From Hymenobacter sp. YIM 151500-1 (GTDB taxonomy: Bacteria; Bacteroidota; Bacteroidia; Cytophagales; Hymenobacteraceae), in assembly GCF_025979885.1 (NCBI RefSeq), contig NZ_CP110139.1:3678001-3742000 (forward strand): a stretch of 64,000 nt of DNA. Direction: 5' to 3'. Shown one piece after another: positions 9,101-15,642 of this stretch. Position 1 is the stretch's first letter, and each line of letters starts with the position of its first letter. Under the pieces are notes generated by a model. That model searched no databases. It was not told where the DNA came from and saw only the letters and a list, made by a program, of their open reading frames with translations. A program made the position numbers and the translations under genes.

Positions 9101-9285
9101 TGGAAGTGGAAAAGAAGCGCCTTGAAGCCGAAGCCAAAGTCCGCGACAAAGCCAAGCAGGGCCTCAATAACCTGCTGTTCGGCAAGCCCAAGCCTGCTCC
9201 CAAGCCCGCTGAGGAGCAGCCCAAAGCCGAGGAGCCCAAGCCCAGTGAGCCAACCCCGGCGGATAGCACGAAAACGGGACAGTAG
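6199..9285 (+). CDS. AsmA-like family envelope protein, 1028 aa
   Basis: An N-terminal membrane anchor (residues 3-26, a run of Leu/Val/Ala) is followed by a long beta-rich periplasmic region of AsmA/TamB type, with LRVLKSGRANWDVYVSD near residue 120 and repeats of G-L-V-NV-. AsmA-like proteins bridge the periplasm and are thought to move phospholipids to the outer membrane. The C-terminal 110 residues are different: a charged Lys/Glu/Ala helix that would form a coiled coil (about 915-990), then a Pro/Lys/Glu tail. The tail is periplasmic by topology. The gene stands alone and ends at a terminator. Confidence 0.88.
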   Translation: MRKILVGLLLVVVVLVAALALAPVLFKDKLKAAFDRQLAERVRATVLYDPANVDVTLLSTFPDLALRLEQLRVIGQDSFARDTLAYLPRLDVGLDLMSVVSGGPINIKHITLEQPDISLRVLKSGRANWDVYVSDSAAAAKGQDTTAVNLAIKGWEVRNGRLRYEDLTIPFGMQARGITHTGSGDFARNVFDLVSQTTADSFSMQYAGTEYISQKKLTADVTMAMDLGKMLFTFKDNRVQLNDFPATFQGAIGLPNDTDITYDLTFKALETDFKNILSLVPGAYTAQFKDIEAAGKVAFDGYLKGVQNAMKMPGYGLNLQVKDGSFHYPQLPQRARNINVDLAVDNPSGFTNNVKVNVKQFHLDLGQNPIDGNVAIDGLEPMRVDGRVKARVDLAEMLKVYPVQDLLLRGQLLVDGTAKGVYSKTQMPVVQARLNLTNGYVKAKQVPAPIENLTLNGTVTNPTGQLNDTRVDIPQFRMRLDGEPLEGRVATQGVDKMQFDTDVRGVVDLTKLTRIFPLQGMTVTGRLNGNVAAKGNMADVEAGRYQSVVASGTVNAQNVTYKSTDLPQGMRVTRATATFNNNQIALRDMAGFVGSSDIAASGTISNYLGYLFTPGQPLRGNLTVNSSRFNVNEWMVDEVSQKPTVAATGAAPAAAQGVLPVPKYVDLVLNSTVGQVLYDNLKLDNVRGTVTVRDETAQLNNLAFNTLGGAFVTTGSYSSKNLAHPRFNFGLNIKNLDFQNAFRAFNSVKLLLPLASQVEGLFSTNFNVSGEMGPDMMPVYSTLTGKGLFEVVRAAVSGSKVMNQISALTQFQELKRLVVENKDVAAEMLNGNFIVKPFDINVGQIKMTVGGSSNVNGNLEYVTALNVPTGRVGNQLNARLTQLTGVQDLEGTDRVTLGLTIAGSMKDPVVKLSSGSVKAQAKDLVNNIVQAKVDDAKFRLQAKAKVAQDSLQREVARKQEELQEKARLEVEKKRLEAEAKVRDKAKQGLNNLLFGKPKPAPKPAEEQPKAEEPKPSEPTPADSTKTGQ

Positions 9286-9300
9286 AATAATAGTTGGAAG

Positions 9301-9326
9301 CTCAGCCATGGTTTGGCTGAGTTTTT
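9301..9326 (+). terminator. Intrinsic terminator after the AsmA-like gene
   Basis: CTCAGCCA (9301-9308) pairs with TGGCTGAG (9314-9321), followed by TTTTT. It separates the AsmA-like gene from the next lipoprotein gene, whose promoter must lie within the following 75 bases unless there is read-through. Confidence 0.8.
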
Positions 9327-9403
9327 GCCACCGGCCGAAGCCCAGCTTGCTCACTCAGGGCGCTGGGCTTCTGGCTTTTCTTTCACCTTTCTTTTTCCTC
9401 CTG

Positions 9404-10243
9404 ATGAAGTTTTTCCGCTACCTCCCTTCCGTGGCGCTGCTGGCCTCCCTGGCCCTGGCCGGCTGCAACAACGACAATGAATCGGCCGAATCCAGGCTGC
9501 AAGTGCGCCTGATGGACGCCCCCGGCGACTTCCGCAGCGTGTTCCTGGATGTGCGGCAGATTGAGGTGCACTTAAAGGAGGAAAAAGACCCCGATGGCTG
9601 GCAGGTGCTGCCCTTCCAGGCCCAAACCCTGAACGTGCTGGAGTACGTGAACGGCAAGGCCGCCCTGCTGGTCAACACCGACTTTGCGCCGGGGACGCTA
9701 AAGGAAATTCGCCTGGTGCTGGGCCCCGACAGCTACGTGGTGGGCAAAGACGGCCAGCGCTACGACCTGAAAACCCCCAGCGGCCAAACCTCGGGCGTGA
9801 AGCTGAAGCTCGATAAGTGCGAAGTGCGCGAAGGCGAAACCTTCCAGCTCCTGCTCGACTTCGACGTGGCCAAGTCCATCGTGGAGCGCGGCAACTGGAA
9901 GCCCGGCAACGACAAAAAGGAGCGGTACCTGCTCAAGCCCGTCATCCGCGTTATTACCCAGGATGTGCAAGGCACGGTGCGCGGCCTCGTAACGCCCACG
10001 GCCGCCCTGCCCCAAATCCTGGCCATCCGCTCGTCCATCACCGTCGCCGACACGTTTAGCACCGCCGCCGATGCCAGCGGCGCCTTCCAGCTCAGCGGCC
10101 TGCCCTCCGGCACCTACCGCGTCGAGTTCTTCCCCACCACTACTGCGCCTAGCGGCCAGAATGCCTACCGCAACGTAGTGCTGCCCAACGTAACGGTAAC
10201 CAACAAGCAGACCACCGACGTGGGTACGGTTCGGTTGCAGTAG
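9404..10243 (+). CDS. DUF4382-type lipoprotein
   Basis: A 279-residue lipoprotein starting at the ATG 9404, with signal peptide and lipobox LAGC (Cys21). The first domain (about 30-180) reads like DUF4382: LQVRLMDAPGDF, VFLDVRQIEVHL and a later LLDFDVAKSIV with YLLKPVIRV. The second part (about 195-275) is a carboxypeptidase-regulatory-like beta-sandwich with GAFQLSGLPSGTYRVEF. The protein is probably surface-exposed or periplasmic; its ligand is unknown. A palindromic terminator follows 32 bases after the stop. Confidence 0.85.
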   Translation: MKFFRYLPSVALLASLALAGCNNDNESAESRLQVRLMDAPGDFRSVFLDVRQIEVHLKEEKDPDGWQVLPFQAQTLNVLEYVNGKAALLVNTDFAPGTLKEIRLVLGPDSYVVGKDGQRYDLKTPSGQTSGVKLKLDKCEVREGETFQLLLDFDVAKSIVERGNWKPGNDKKERYLLKPVIRVITQDVQGTVRGLVTPTAALPQILAIRSSITVADTFSTAADASGAFQLSGLPSGTYRVEFFPTTTAPSGQNAYRNVVLPNVTVTNKQTTDVGTVRLQ

Positions 10244-10275
10244 CGCGAAGCTTCCGCTTCATGTTACAGCCACAG

Positions 10276-10313
10276 AAAAGCCCCGCGCAACAATTGTTGC
10301 GCGGGGCTTTTTG
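10276..10313. terminator. Bidirectional terminator
   Basis: A perfect palindrome AAAAGCCCCGCGCAACAA and its reverse complement, centred at 10295/10296, carries A-rich and T-rich flanks. It serves the convergent genes on both sides. Confidence 0.9.
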
Positions 10314-10346
10314 CTTGGGGCAGTACAGAAGTCTGCGCTCTTACTT

Positions 10347-10967
10347 CTAGCCTCTCACCTCTGCCGCCGCCAGCTGCTGCACCAAAGCCAGCAGCTCGAG
10401 CTGGGTGTCCTGGGTTTTGTTTTTGGCGTACCAGCCGTGCAGCTTCTCCGCAAACTCCTCGTGCGTGGCGCCCTGGGCTTTCATTTCCTGAAATAGCTCC
10501 TGCGCCTGGGCGGGGCGGGGGCCCCACTGGGCCGCTTCCTCCAGCGTATCGGGATGGAGCACGATGAGCTTGGGAATGGCCCTGCCGCCGTTGGTCAGGT
10601 ACTGGTCCATGAGGTCGGGGTGTTCGTCGCGCAGGAGGTAGCGGGTGCTGATGCGGCCTTGGCTGGCCTGGGCTATTTTCTCCAGCACGGGTACTATCTG
10701 GGCCGCGTCGCCGCACCAGCCTTCGGTCAGCACCAGCCATACGTAAGGCTGCGGCAGCGCCGCTACGGCCGCTTGCAGCTCCGGCAGCACCTGGGCGGTT
10801 TTGTCGAGGCGCTGCATGCGCTGCACGTTCAGGCGAGTGTAGTCGGTTAGCATGGCCGACTGCTGGGGGCCGGTGGTAAGGCCCTGGGCCTGCAAGTCGT
10901 CGATAAGCCGGCGGTAGGTGGCGTAGGTGTGGGCGCCAGCCAGGCGCTCGGGAGTCAGGACAGACAT
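10347..10967 (-). CDS. Thioredoxin-like family protein
   Basis: A 206-residue protein from the ATG at 10965-10967; the longer in-frame extension is intergenic repeat sequence. The region WLVLTEGWCGDAAQIVPVL has the thioredoxin-fold active-site loop, but as Trp84-Cys85-Gly-Asp: the second redox Cys is replaced, so it would not be a standard dithiol oxidoreductase. A cis-Pro is likely in RAIPKLIVL. No signal peptide is seen, so it is cytoplasmic. Such WCGDA proteins are common in this phylum and their substrate is not known. Confidence 0.85.
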   Translation of the reverse strand: MSVLTPERLAGAHTYATYRRLIDDLQAQGLTTGPQQSAMLTDYTRLNVQRMQRLDKTAQVLPELQAAVAALPQPYVWLVLTEGWCGDAAQIVPVLEKIAQASQGRISTRYLLRDEHPDLMDQYLTNGGRAIPKLIVLHPDTLEEAAQWGPRPAQAQELFQEMKAQGATHEEFAEKLHGWYAKNKTQDTQLELLALVQQLAAAEVRG

Positions 10968-10982
10968 AGTATGTCGGTTTTC

Positions 10983-11104
10983 GGTTTTTAGTTGGTGGTT
11001 AATGGTTTTGGCTGGTGGCTTTGCGGGGGCACTGTTTTTCAACAACAGCTACGTTGCCCTACATCACCAGCCAAAAACCATACACCAACAACAAAAAACC
11101 AACC
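10983..11104. repeat. Low-complexity inverted repeat of TTGGTGG-like units
   Basis: The left part is made of GGTTTTTAGTTGGTGG-like units on the plus strand. The right part (11066-11104) is the reverse complement type, CACCAGCCAAAAACC and ACCAACAACAAAAAACC. The two can fold into an imperfect hairpin of about 35 bp. It fills the space between the two minus-strand genes. Confidence 0.75.
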
Positions 11105-11608
11105 CTACAGGCTGGGCACGTTGGCGGCAGCCGCCTTGGCCGACAGCTCCCGGCAGTAAGTGATAAAGTCGGTGTTGATGGGTTCCAGACCGGCGGCGCG
11201 CAACTCCTTGGCTACCTGGGCGCGGTGGTAGTTGCCGTGCACCGGCACGTGAGTCAGAATGTCGGATACCTGGCTGGTATAGCCCTCGCCGATGGAGTTG
11301 GTGTAGGTAATGAGGCGGTGCAGCTCGGTCTCATCGGCCTGGATGCTGTACTGGTGAAACCGCTCGGAGGTTTGCTCGTGCCAGTGGTGCAGGCCGGCCA
11401 AGTCGTGCTCCTGCCACACTTTCACGGGACTGGGTGTGTTGGTGAGGCGGCCCAGCCAAATGGCTTGGGCATTGAGCACGTGGCTGAACAAGCGCAGGCT
11501 CCCGGCCGGCAACGTAGCGCCCTGGGCTACCAGGCCATCGAGGTGGTGAAGGAGCGTTTCGTTGGCCCACACCGTGTAGGCCCCCAGCTTTTCAATGGTG
11601 TTGATCAT
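11105..11608 (-). CDS. DinB superfamily protein
   Basis: A 167-residue four-helix-bundle protein of the DinB/YfiT type. The three metal-binding histidines are visible at His43 (FSHVLNAQ), His124 and His128 (VHGNYHRAQV). The family includes thiol-S-transferases and other metal-dependent enzymes, and the substrate cannot be told from sequence. The ATG at 11606-11608 is chosen because the upstream in-frame codons belong to a palindromic repeat. That repeat begins only 5 bases before the start codon. Confidence 0.88.
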   Translation of the reverse strand: MINTIEKLGAYTVWANETLLHHLDGLVAQGATLPAGSLRLFSHVLNAQAIWLGRLTNTPSPVKVWQEHDLAGLHHWHEQTSERFHQYSIQADETELHRLITYTNSIGEGYTSQVSDILTHVPVHGNYHRAQVAKELRAAGLEPINTDFITYCRELSAKAAAANVPSL

Positions 11609-11613
11609 GTTAT

Positions 11614-11715
11614 TAGAAGTGAGTACAGAGACATGAGAAGTGAGACTTTGATGTGTAGTACACGAAAAATGAATGGTACAGAGTCTCACTTCTCATGTCT
11701 CTGTACTCACTTCTA
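11614..11715. repeat. 34-bp perfect inverted repeat upstream of the DinB-like gene
   Basis: Arms 11614-11647 and 11682-11715 are exact reverse complements made of GAAGTGAG-like units. The hairpin lies between the stop of the upstream minus-strand lipoprotein gene (11732) and the DinB-like start. It would form in the mRNA leader if the two genes are cotranscribed. Confidence 0.9.
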
Positions 11716-11731
11716 GTCTACCACTTCTAGC

Positions 11732-12202
11732 CTACCGTGGGTCTTGCCACACCAGCTTTTCCTCGGTGCGGCTTTTACCGAAATCGGGGCACTTACCGTC
11801 GCCGCGGCCGGTAATGCCGCCGTCGGGGTGGCAGATCAGGTTGCCTTTGGCGTCGTAGAGGTTCGTGAACTGGTCGCAGCAGGGTGTGGTTTCGTAGTAC
11901 ACCGCTTGCCCCTCGTAGCGGTAGCTGTAGATGTGGATGGGCGGGTTGGCTTTCGGGGCCTGCATGTGCTGCTGAATCTTGGCTTCCAGCCACTGAGGCC
12001 GGGGCGCCTTGTCGAAGGCCGGCTGGTCGGCGGCGGGCACCGGTGTCACGGTGTTCTTGCTGGTTGGGGCCGGCGTGGAGGTCTGGCCCGTGGTGCCCAT
12101 GATAGTGTCGGTGGGCGTAGTAACGGCCACTTGGCGCTGGCAGGCCGGAGCACTTAGCAAAATGGCTACCGAGGAGGCAGCCCAGAAAAGAGGAAGACGC
12201 AT
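11732..12202 (-). CDS. Small lipoprotein, DUF6970-like
   Basis: A 156-residue lipoprotein: the signal peptide ends at SAPAC with Cys21, followed by a Thr/Pro-rich linker to about residue 60. The folded C-terminal part carries IYSYRYEGQAVYYETTPCCDQF and a DAKGNLICHPDGGITGRGD segment ending in CPDF. This cysteine- and glycine-rich pattern resembles small secreted Bacteroidota proteins of the DUF6970 type; I give that name with reservation. No function is known. It is probably in the outer or inner membrane facing the periplasm. Confidence 0.8.
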   Translation of the reverse strand: MRLPLFWAASSVAILLSAPACQRQVAVTTPTDTIMGTTGQTSTPAPTSKNTVTPVPAADQPAFDKAPRPQWLEAKIQQHMQAPKANPPIHIYSYRYEGQAVYYETTPCCDQFTNLYDAKGNLICHPDGGITGRGDGKCPDFGKSRTEEKLVWQDPR

Positions 12203-12323
12203 AAGCAGGCAGTAAGAAGCAGTGGCCGTTTCACCTGAAACCGCGGGGCGGCAAAGATGCACATTCCCCTCTGGGTACGCAGTTAGCGTGCCATAGTTCA
12301 GCCGCCCGGCCAGCCCCGCCGCT

Positions 12324-12743
12324 TCACACCAGTCCCGCCGCCTGGGCCAGCTGCCACACCCGCGGCCCGAAAACCAGCAGGCCCACTACCAGCGCCGCCA
12401 GGGCCATAACCAGCACGGCCCCGGCCGCCACGTCCTTGGCCCGGCCCGCCAGCGGGTGGTAGTCCGGCGACGCCAGGTTGACGACGGCTTCGATGGCCGT
12501 GTTCAGCAGCTCGGCACACCACACCGCCCCCACCGCCAGGGCCACGGCCACCCACTCCCACCGGGCCAGACCGAAGTACAGGCCCAAGCCAACAACAGCC
12601 GCCGTAGCCACGGCATGAAACCACAGGTGCACTTCGGTGCGCAGGGCCGCCCACACGCCCCTGGCGGCATACCCAAAGCTGGCCGCCCGGCGCCGCACCA
12701 GGGACGGAAACCGGCGCGGCGGCCGGGGCTCCGGGCTAGCCAC
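12324..12743 (-). CDS. dgkA: Diacylglycerol/undecaprenol kinase family protein
   Basis: A 139-residue integral membrane kinase of the DgkA family with three predicted membrane helices (about 42-60, 64-82, 107-127). The signature AELLNTAIEAVVNL (Glu78, Asn81, Glu85) and the following GRAKDVAAGAVL (Lys103-Asp104) are intact. It phosphorylates diacylglycerol or undecaprenol, recycling lipid carriers. Its start overlaps the end of the GNAT gene by 8 bases, so the two are likely cotranslated. Confidence 0.9.
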   Translation of the reverse strand: MASPEPRPPRRFPSLVRRRAASFGYAARGVWAALRTEVHLWFHAVATAAVVGLGLYFGLARWEWVAVALAVGAVWCAELLNTAIEAVVNLASPDYHPLAGRAKDVAAGAVLVMALAALVVGLLVFGPRVWQLAQAAGLV

Positions 12744-13332
12744 GGGCGTCGAACTGCTGAAATACCGTCTGGCGCAGCTGGTCCCACTCCGACTTCAGAA
12801 TGCTGAAGTACACCGAGTCGCGCCGCTGGCCGCTGGGCAGCAGGCAGTGGCTGCGCAGGGTACCTTCTTCGGTAGCGCCCATGCGGCGCATGGCCTCGCG
12901 GCTCTGCCAGTTGCGGGCGTCGGCTTTCAACTCCACCCGCTCGCAGCCCAGCTCCCCGAAGGCGTACTTGAGCAGCAAATGCTTGGCGGCCCGGTTGATG
13001 CCCGTGCGCTGGTAGTCACGGCCCAGCCAGGTCCACCCGATTTCCAGCCGGCCATCAGCCAGGGCGATGTTGCCGTAGCTGGTGCTGCCTACCACCCGGC
13101 TGCTTTCCTTGTCGATGATGGCGAAGGCATAGCGCCGGCCCGCTTCCCGCTCCCGCAGGCTCTGGGCCAGGTAGGCAGCCAGTTCCACGCTGTTGCGGGG
13201 CATGGGCGTGAGCAGGTAGCGCCAGATTTCCTCATCGAAAGCCACGGCTTTCAGGTCGTCGAAGTCGGTTAGCTCCAGGGGCCGCAGCCGGACGCGGGCG
13301 TTTTCGAGCGTGATGTTGCGGGCAAAGTCCAT
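12736..13332 (-). CDS. GNAT family N-acetyltransferase (RimJ/RimL type)
   Basis: A 198-residue acetyltransferase. It begins with LENARVRLRPLELTDFDDL, typical of RimJ/RimL/MddA-like GNATs. It also has a beta4 strand GRLEIGWTWLGRDYQRTGI and an acetyl-CoA-binding region followed by RVELKADARNWQSREAMRRMGAT (quoted here only as the conserved NxxS-x-MRxG block). It probably acetylates a protein N-terminus or a small amine. It is the first gene of an operon with dgkA, overlapping it by 8 bases. Confidence 0.88.
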   Translation of the reverse strand: MDFARNITLENARVRLRPLELTDFDDLKAVAFDEEIWRYLLTPMPRNSVELAAYLAQSLREREAGRRYAFAIIDKESSRVVGSTSYGNIALADGRLEIGWTWLGRDYQRTGINRAAKHLLLKYAFGELGCERVELKADARNWQSREAMRRMGATEEGTLRSHCLLPSGQRRDSVYFSILKSEWDQLRQTVFQQFDARG

Positions 13333-13371
13333 ACGGGCGGGATTAGGCCGGTAAAGATGCCCGGAAAAAAG

Positions 13372-13405
13372 AAAACCGCCACCCTACTCTAGGGTGGCGG
13401 TTTTT
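13372..13405. terminator. Strong hairpin terminator
   Basis: AAAACCGCCACCCT (13372-13385) pairs with AGGGTGGCGGTTTT (13391-13404) around a 5-base loop, with A and T flanks on both sides. For minus-strand transcription it closes the unit of the 175- and 62-residue proteins just upstream of the GNAT gene. Confidence 0.9.
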
Positions 13406-13423
13406 GTAGAAGAAGGCCGCAGA

Positions 13424-13612
13424 CTAGAAGGCGTACGTGTAGCCGGGAATTTGTGGTTGAGGCAAAAGGCGATAATACTCCTCGCCATTCGGTCCAATAA
13501 AATCAAGCACTGCCTCGCCTGGCTGAAATACAGGGCGCGCAGCCTTGCGCGCTTCGCGCTGCGCTTGGCGTTGGTCGTTCTTACTAGAACGTTTCGCGGA
13601 AGATGTTTTCAT
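13424..13612 (-). CDS. Small basic-N-terminal protein, 62 aa
   Basis: The first 30 residues are rich in Lys, Arg, Ser and Gln (KTSSAKRSSKNDQRQAQREA), likely disordered or nucleic-acid binding. The rest contains a Gly-Pro-Asn-Gly-Glu-Glu-Tyr-Tyr-Arg turn and a Pro-rich end. Its ATG lies 29 bases inside the preceding 175-residue gene, in a different frame, and a strong terminator follows its stop. The tight overlap and size ratio recall toxin-antitoxin pairs, but I do not recognise the family. Confidence 0.6.
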   Translation of the reverse strand: MKTSSAKRSSKNDQRQAQREARKAARPVFQPGEAVLDFIGPNGEEYYRLLPQPQIPGYTYAF

Positions 13613-14111
13613 AGCGTGAAATGATTTGCTCTTTGAGGACTTCGTTATCAGCTATTTTCAGAGGCTGCACGAAAATACTACTTGTCTCGGGCCTTTCGAT
13701 AACTGCATGACGCAAAGGATTGATTTTCTGTTCCAGCATTTTCGTGTACAGCCTAAACCGCTTGGTGCTAACATCCGTCGTCTCGTCCAGCATAGCCGCC
13801 GCAATGAACCCGAAACAAGCCTGCGGGTCCTCGCGAATCACGCGGGCCAGAATGTCCAGCACGGTAGCACCGAGCTTGCCCGCCGCGTGCTGGTGAGTGC
13901 GCAGGCGGTAGCGGTGCACGTTGCGCACCTTGGCATAAAAGTCAGCCGTGTACAAGTGGCCGGGATATTGCCGGATTTCCACCAGGTACTTGCGCCGGGA
14001 GTCGGGCGAGTGAATAAAGAATTTATAAATCCACTCGAACTCCCAGCTGCCCAGGCTGGTCCGGTTCCGGTTGCGCTGCACCAGCCGGTACGGCAGGATA
14101 ACATTGAACAT
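13584..14111 (-). CDS. Hypothetical protein, 175 aa, overlapping a 62-aa partner
   Basis: The start MFNVILPYRL at 14109-14111 follows a repeat-filled gap. The protein is soluble. The N-terminal half is rich in Arg, Tyr and His (FEWIYKFF, RKYLVEIRQYPG, HRYRLRTHQHAAG). The C-terminal half has ACFGFIAAAMLDETTDVSTKRFR with a KRFRLYTKML helix, then PETSSIFV. The last part recalls uncharacterised Bacteroidota proteins that combine an acetyltransferase-like strand pattern with a [TK]RFR-Y motif, but this is only an impression. It overlaps the following 62-residue gene by 29 bases. Confidence 0.75.
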   Translation of the reverse strand: MFNVILPYRLVQRNRNRTSLGSWEFEWIYKFFIHSPDSRRKYLVEIRQYPGHLYTADFYAKVRNVHRYRLRTHQHAAGKLGATVLDILARVIREDPQACFGFIAAAMLDETTDVSTKRFRLYTKMLEQKINPLRHAVIERPETSSIFVQPLKIADNEVLKEQIISRYENIFRETF

Positions 14112-14117
14112 AACCCC

Positions 14118-14396
14118 TAATGTAGAAGTGGGAAGTGGGAGGTGAGAAATGAGCCAGTAAACCGGCAGCCCCAGTGGGGCGACATATCGGTAGCCAGTTG
14201 AAGTCGTGAGAACAGCAGAGTCCCAGCGGGGCGACACCCAATCGTCCGCAAATGATAGGTGTTGCCCCGCTGGGGCTTACATCAGGTATAGACCCAGATT
14301 TTCTACCGACATGTTGCCCCTTCGGGGCTGCCGGTTTACTGGCTTACCTCTCATATCTCACTTCTCATATCTCACCTCTCACCTCTCACTTCTACA
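14118..14396. repeat. Composite palindrome, GCCCCAGTGGGGCGACA type with GAAGTGAG-like ends
   Basis: The outer arms are low-complexity: GTAGAAGTGGGAAGTGGGAG on the left (from 14121) and CTCTCATATCTCACTTCTC-like units on the right (14340-14396). Next inward, CCAGTAAACCGGCAGCCCC (from 14154) pairs with GGGGCTGCCGGTTTACTGG (ending near 14343). The centre holds several GCCCCGCTGGGGC short palindromes. It occupies the whole space between two minus-strand genes and its right end touches the stop codon of the DHH gene. Confidence 0.85.
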
Positions 14397-15468
14397 CCTC
14401 AAACCCCAGTCCCCGCAGCAGCAACTGGTACTGCTCCTGGGGCAGGTGGCCGCCGCTGGCTTGGGGGTGGCCGTGGGCGAAATTGGCGGGCGGCTCCTGG
14501 CCCAGGCGGGCGAAAGCGGCGCGCAGCAAGTCCGGAATGTGCAGGCTGCGGCTGGCGGTGCGACCCGACACGGCCACCACGCCATCGGGCAGGTAGCCCA
14601 GGTTAGCGCACAGCACCACCCGGTCGGGCAGGCGGGTTATCCACTGCTGCGCCACCAGCGGGTGAATCTGGCGGGGCGAGTCAATGGTGACGACGGCCAC
14701 CGGCGCGGCGCCAGGCGCCTCTTTGGGCGGAAACTTGGGCGGCATTTTGCGGGCCACGGCCAGGTCGGCGGCTACCTGGGCGCGGTAGCCGGCCAGCACT
14801 TCGTCCTGGGCCAGCTGGCGCGGGCCGTCGTCGTGGAGGAGATACTGCAAGGGCCGCTCCAGGTCGAAGGCGCCGGCGCGGCGGGCGGCATTGCACAGGG
14901 CCACGGCTTCTTTGAGGTACTTGGCGGTGTGCTGCTTCTTGACCTGGGCCAGCGGCGCCCACTCGGCCTTCTCGCCCAGGTCGGAGATGATGCCGATGGC
15001 GGCCACCCATTGCAGGTCAGTCACGTCGGTTTCAGCGGCCAGCAGCTCGTAGGCCAGCCAGGCCGAGCAGGGCGTGGGCTCCAGGCCGTAGCCGGTCAGC
15101 ACGGTGGCGCCAGCCGGGGGCTGGCCCTCGGGTATGTGGTGGTCCACGTAGAGCACGGGCACGCCGTCGGCTTCCAAGGTGCCGTGAGCGTGCACGCCTA
15201 GGTCAGTGACAATCAGGGCGTCGGGTTGTAGCGCCAGCAGCTTGTCGCGCACCGTGGGCGTGAGAAAGGCGTTTTCGCCTTTGCCCGAAGGCAGCACCGT
15301 TACTCGCCAGCCGGGGTTGATACGGTTCAGGCCCCGTCCGAATACCGCTCCGGCACCCAGCCCATCGGCATCGAAATGACAGAACACCACCACGTGGCCG
15401 GCGGCGGGAATGGCGTTCAGGAAGGCGCGAAACGGCGCTTGAAACTGGGGGTACGAGGCAAGGGACAT
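14392..15468 (-). CDS. DHH family phosphoesterase
   Basis: A 358-residue protein from the ATG at 15466-15468; upstream codons lie in a repeat. The DHH signature is complete: motif I CHFDADGLGAG (His31, Asp33, Asp35), motif II VTDLG (Asp89) and motif III YVDHHIPEG (Asp109-His110-His111). A C-terminal DHHA1-like part ends with GRTASRSLHIPDLL and a GHPQASGG segment. It belongs with RecJ-like nucleases and oligonucleotide or cyclic-dinucleotide phosphodiesterases, requires Mn2+ in known relatives, and is cytoplasmic. It is too short for full RecJ. Confidence 0.88.
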   Translation of the reverse strand: MSLASYPQFQAPFRAFLNAIPAAGHVVVFCHFDADGLGAGAVFGRGLNRINPGWRVTVLPSGKGENAFLTPTVRDKLLALQPDALIVTDLGVHAHGTLEADGVPVLYVDHHIPEGQPPAGATVLTGYGLEPTPCSAWLAYELLAAETDVTDLQWVAAIGIISDLGEKAEWAPLAQVKKQHTAKYLKEAVALCNAARRAGAFDLERPLQYLLHDDGPRQLAQDEVLAGYRAQVAADLAVARKMPPKFPPKEAPGAAPVAVVTIDSPRQIHPLVAQQWITRLPDRVVLCANLGYLPDGVVAVSGRTASRSLHIPDLLRAAFARLGQEPPANFAHGHPQASGGHLPQEQYQLLLRGLGFEV

Positions 15469-15520
15469 ACGCAAACGGGCCGCCAGCGTAAGTGCCGGCA
15501 GCCCGTTTGTTCGTAAGGAT

Positions 15521-15639
15521 GTAGCGCGAAGTTTCACTTCGCGACTTGCGCTGCGCCGGAACAGCACGTTGGTGGCCCGTTCGTTTTCCCTGCGAAACCA
15601 GGTTATGCGCAAGCGTCGCGAAGTAAAGCCTCGCGCTAC
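15521..15639. repeat. Inverted repeat of the GCGAAGT family
   Basis: Arms GTAGCGCGAAGTTTCACTTC (from 15521) and its imperfect reverse complement ending at 15639 each carry a small hairpin. They lie between fumC and the DHH gene. Related to the elements at 1319-1448 and 52374-52394. Confidence 0.8.
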
Positions 15640-15642
15640 GGC

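Noticed and set aside
14337..14396. Tandem-looking CTCATATCTCACTTCTCA units as a CRISPR array
   Set aside because: Units are 7-10 bases, degenerate and without spacers, and there are no cas genes.
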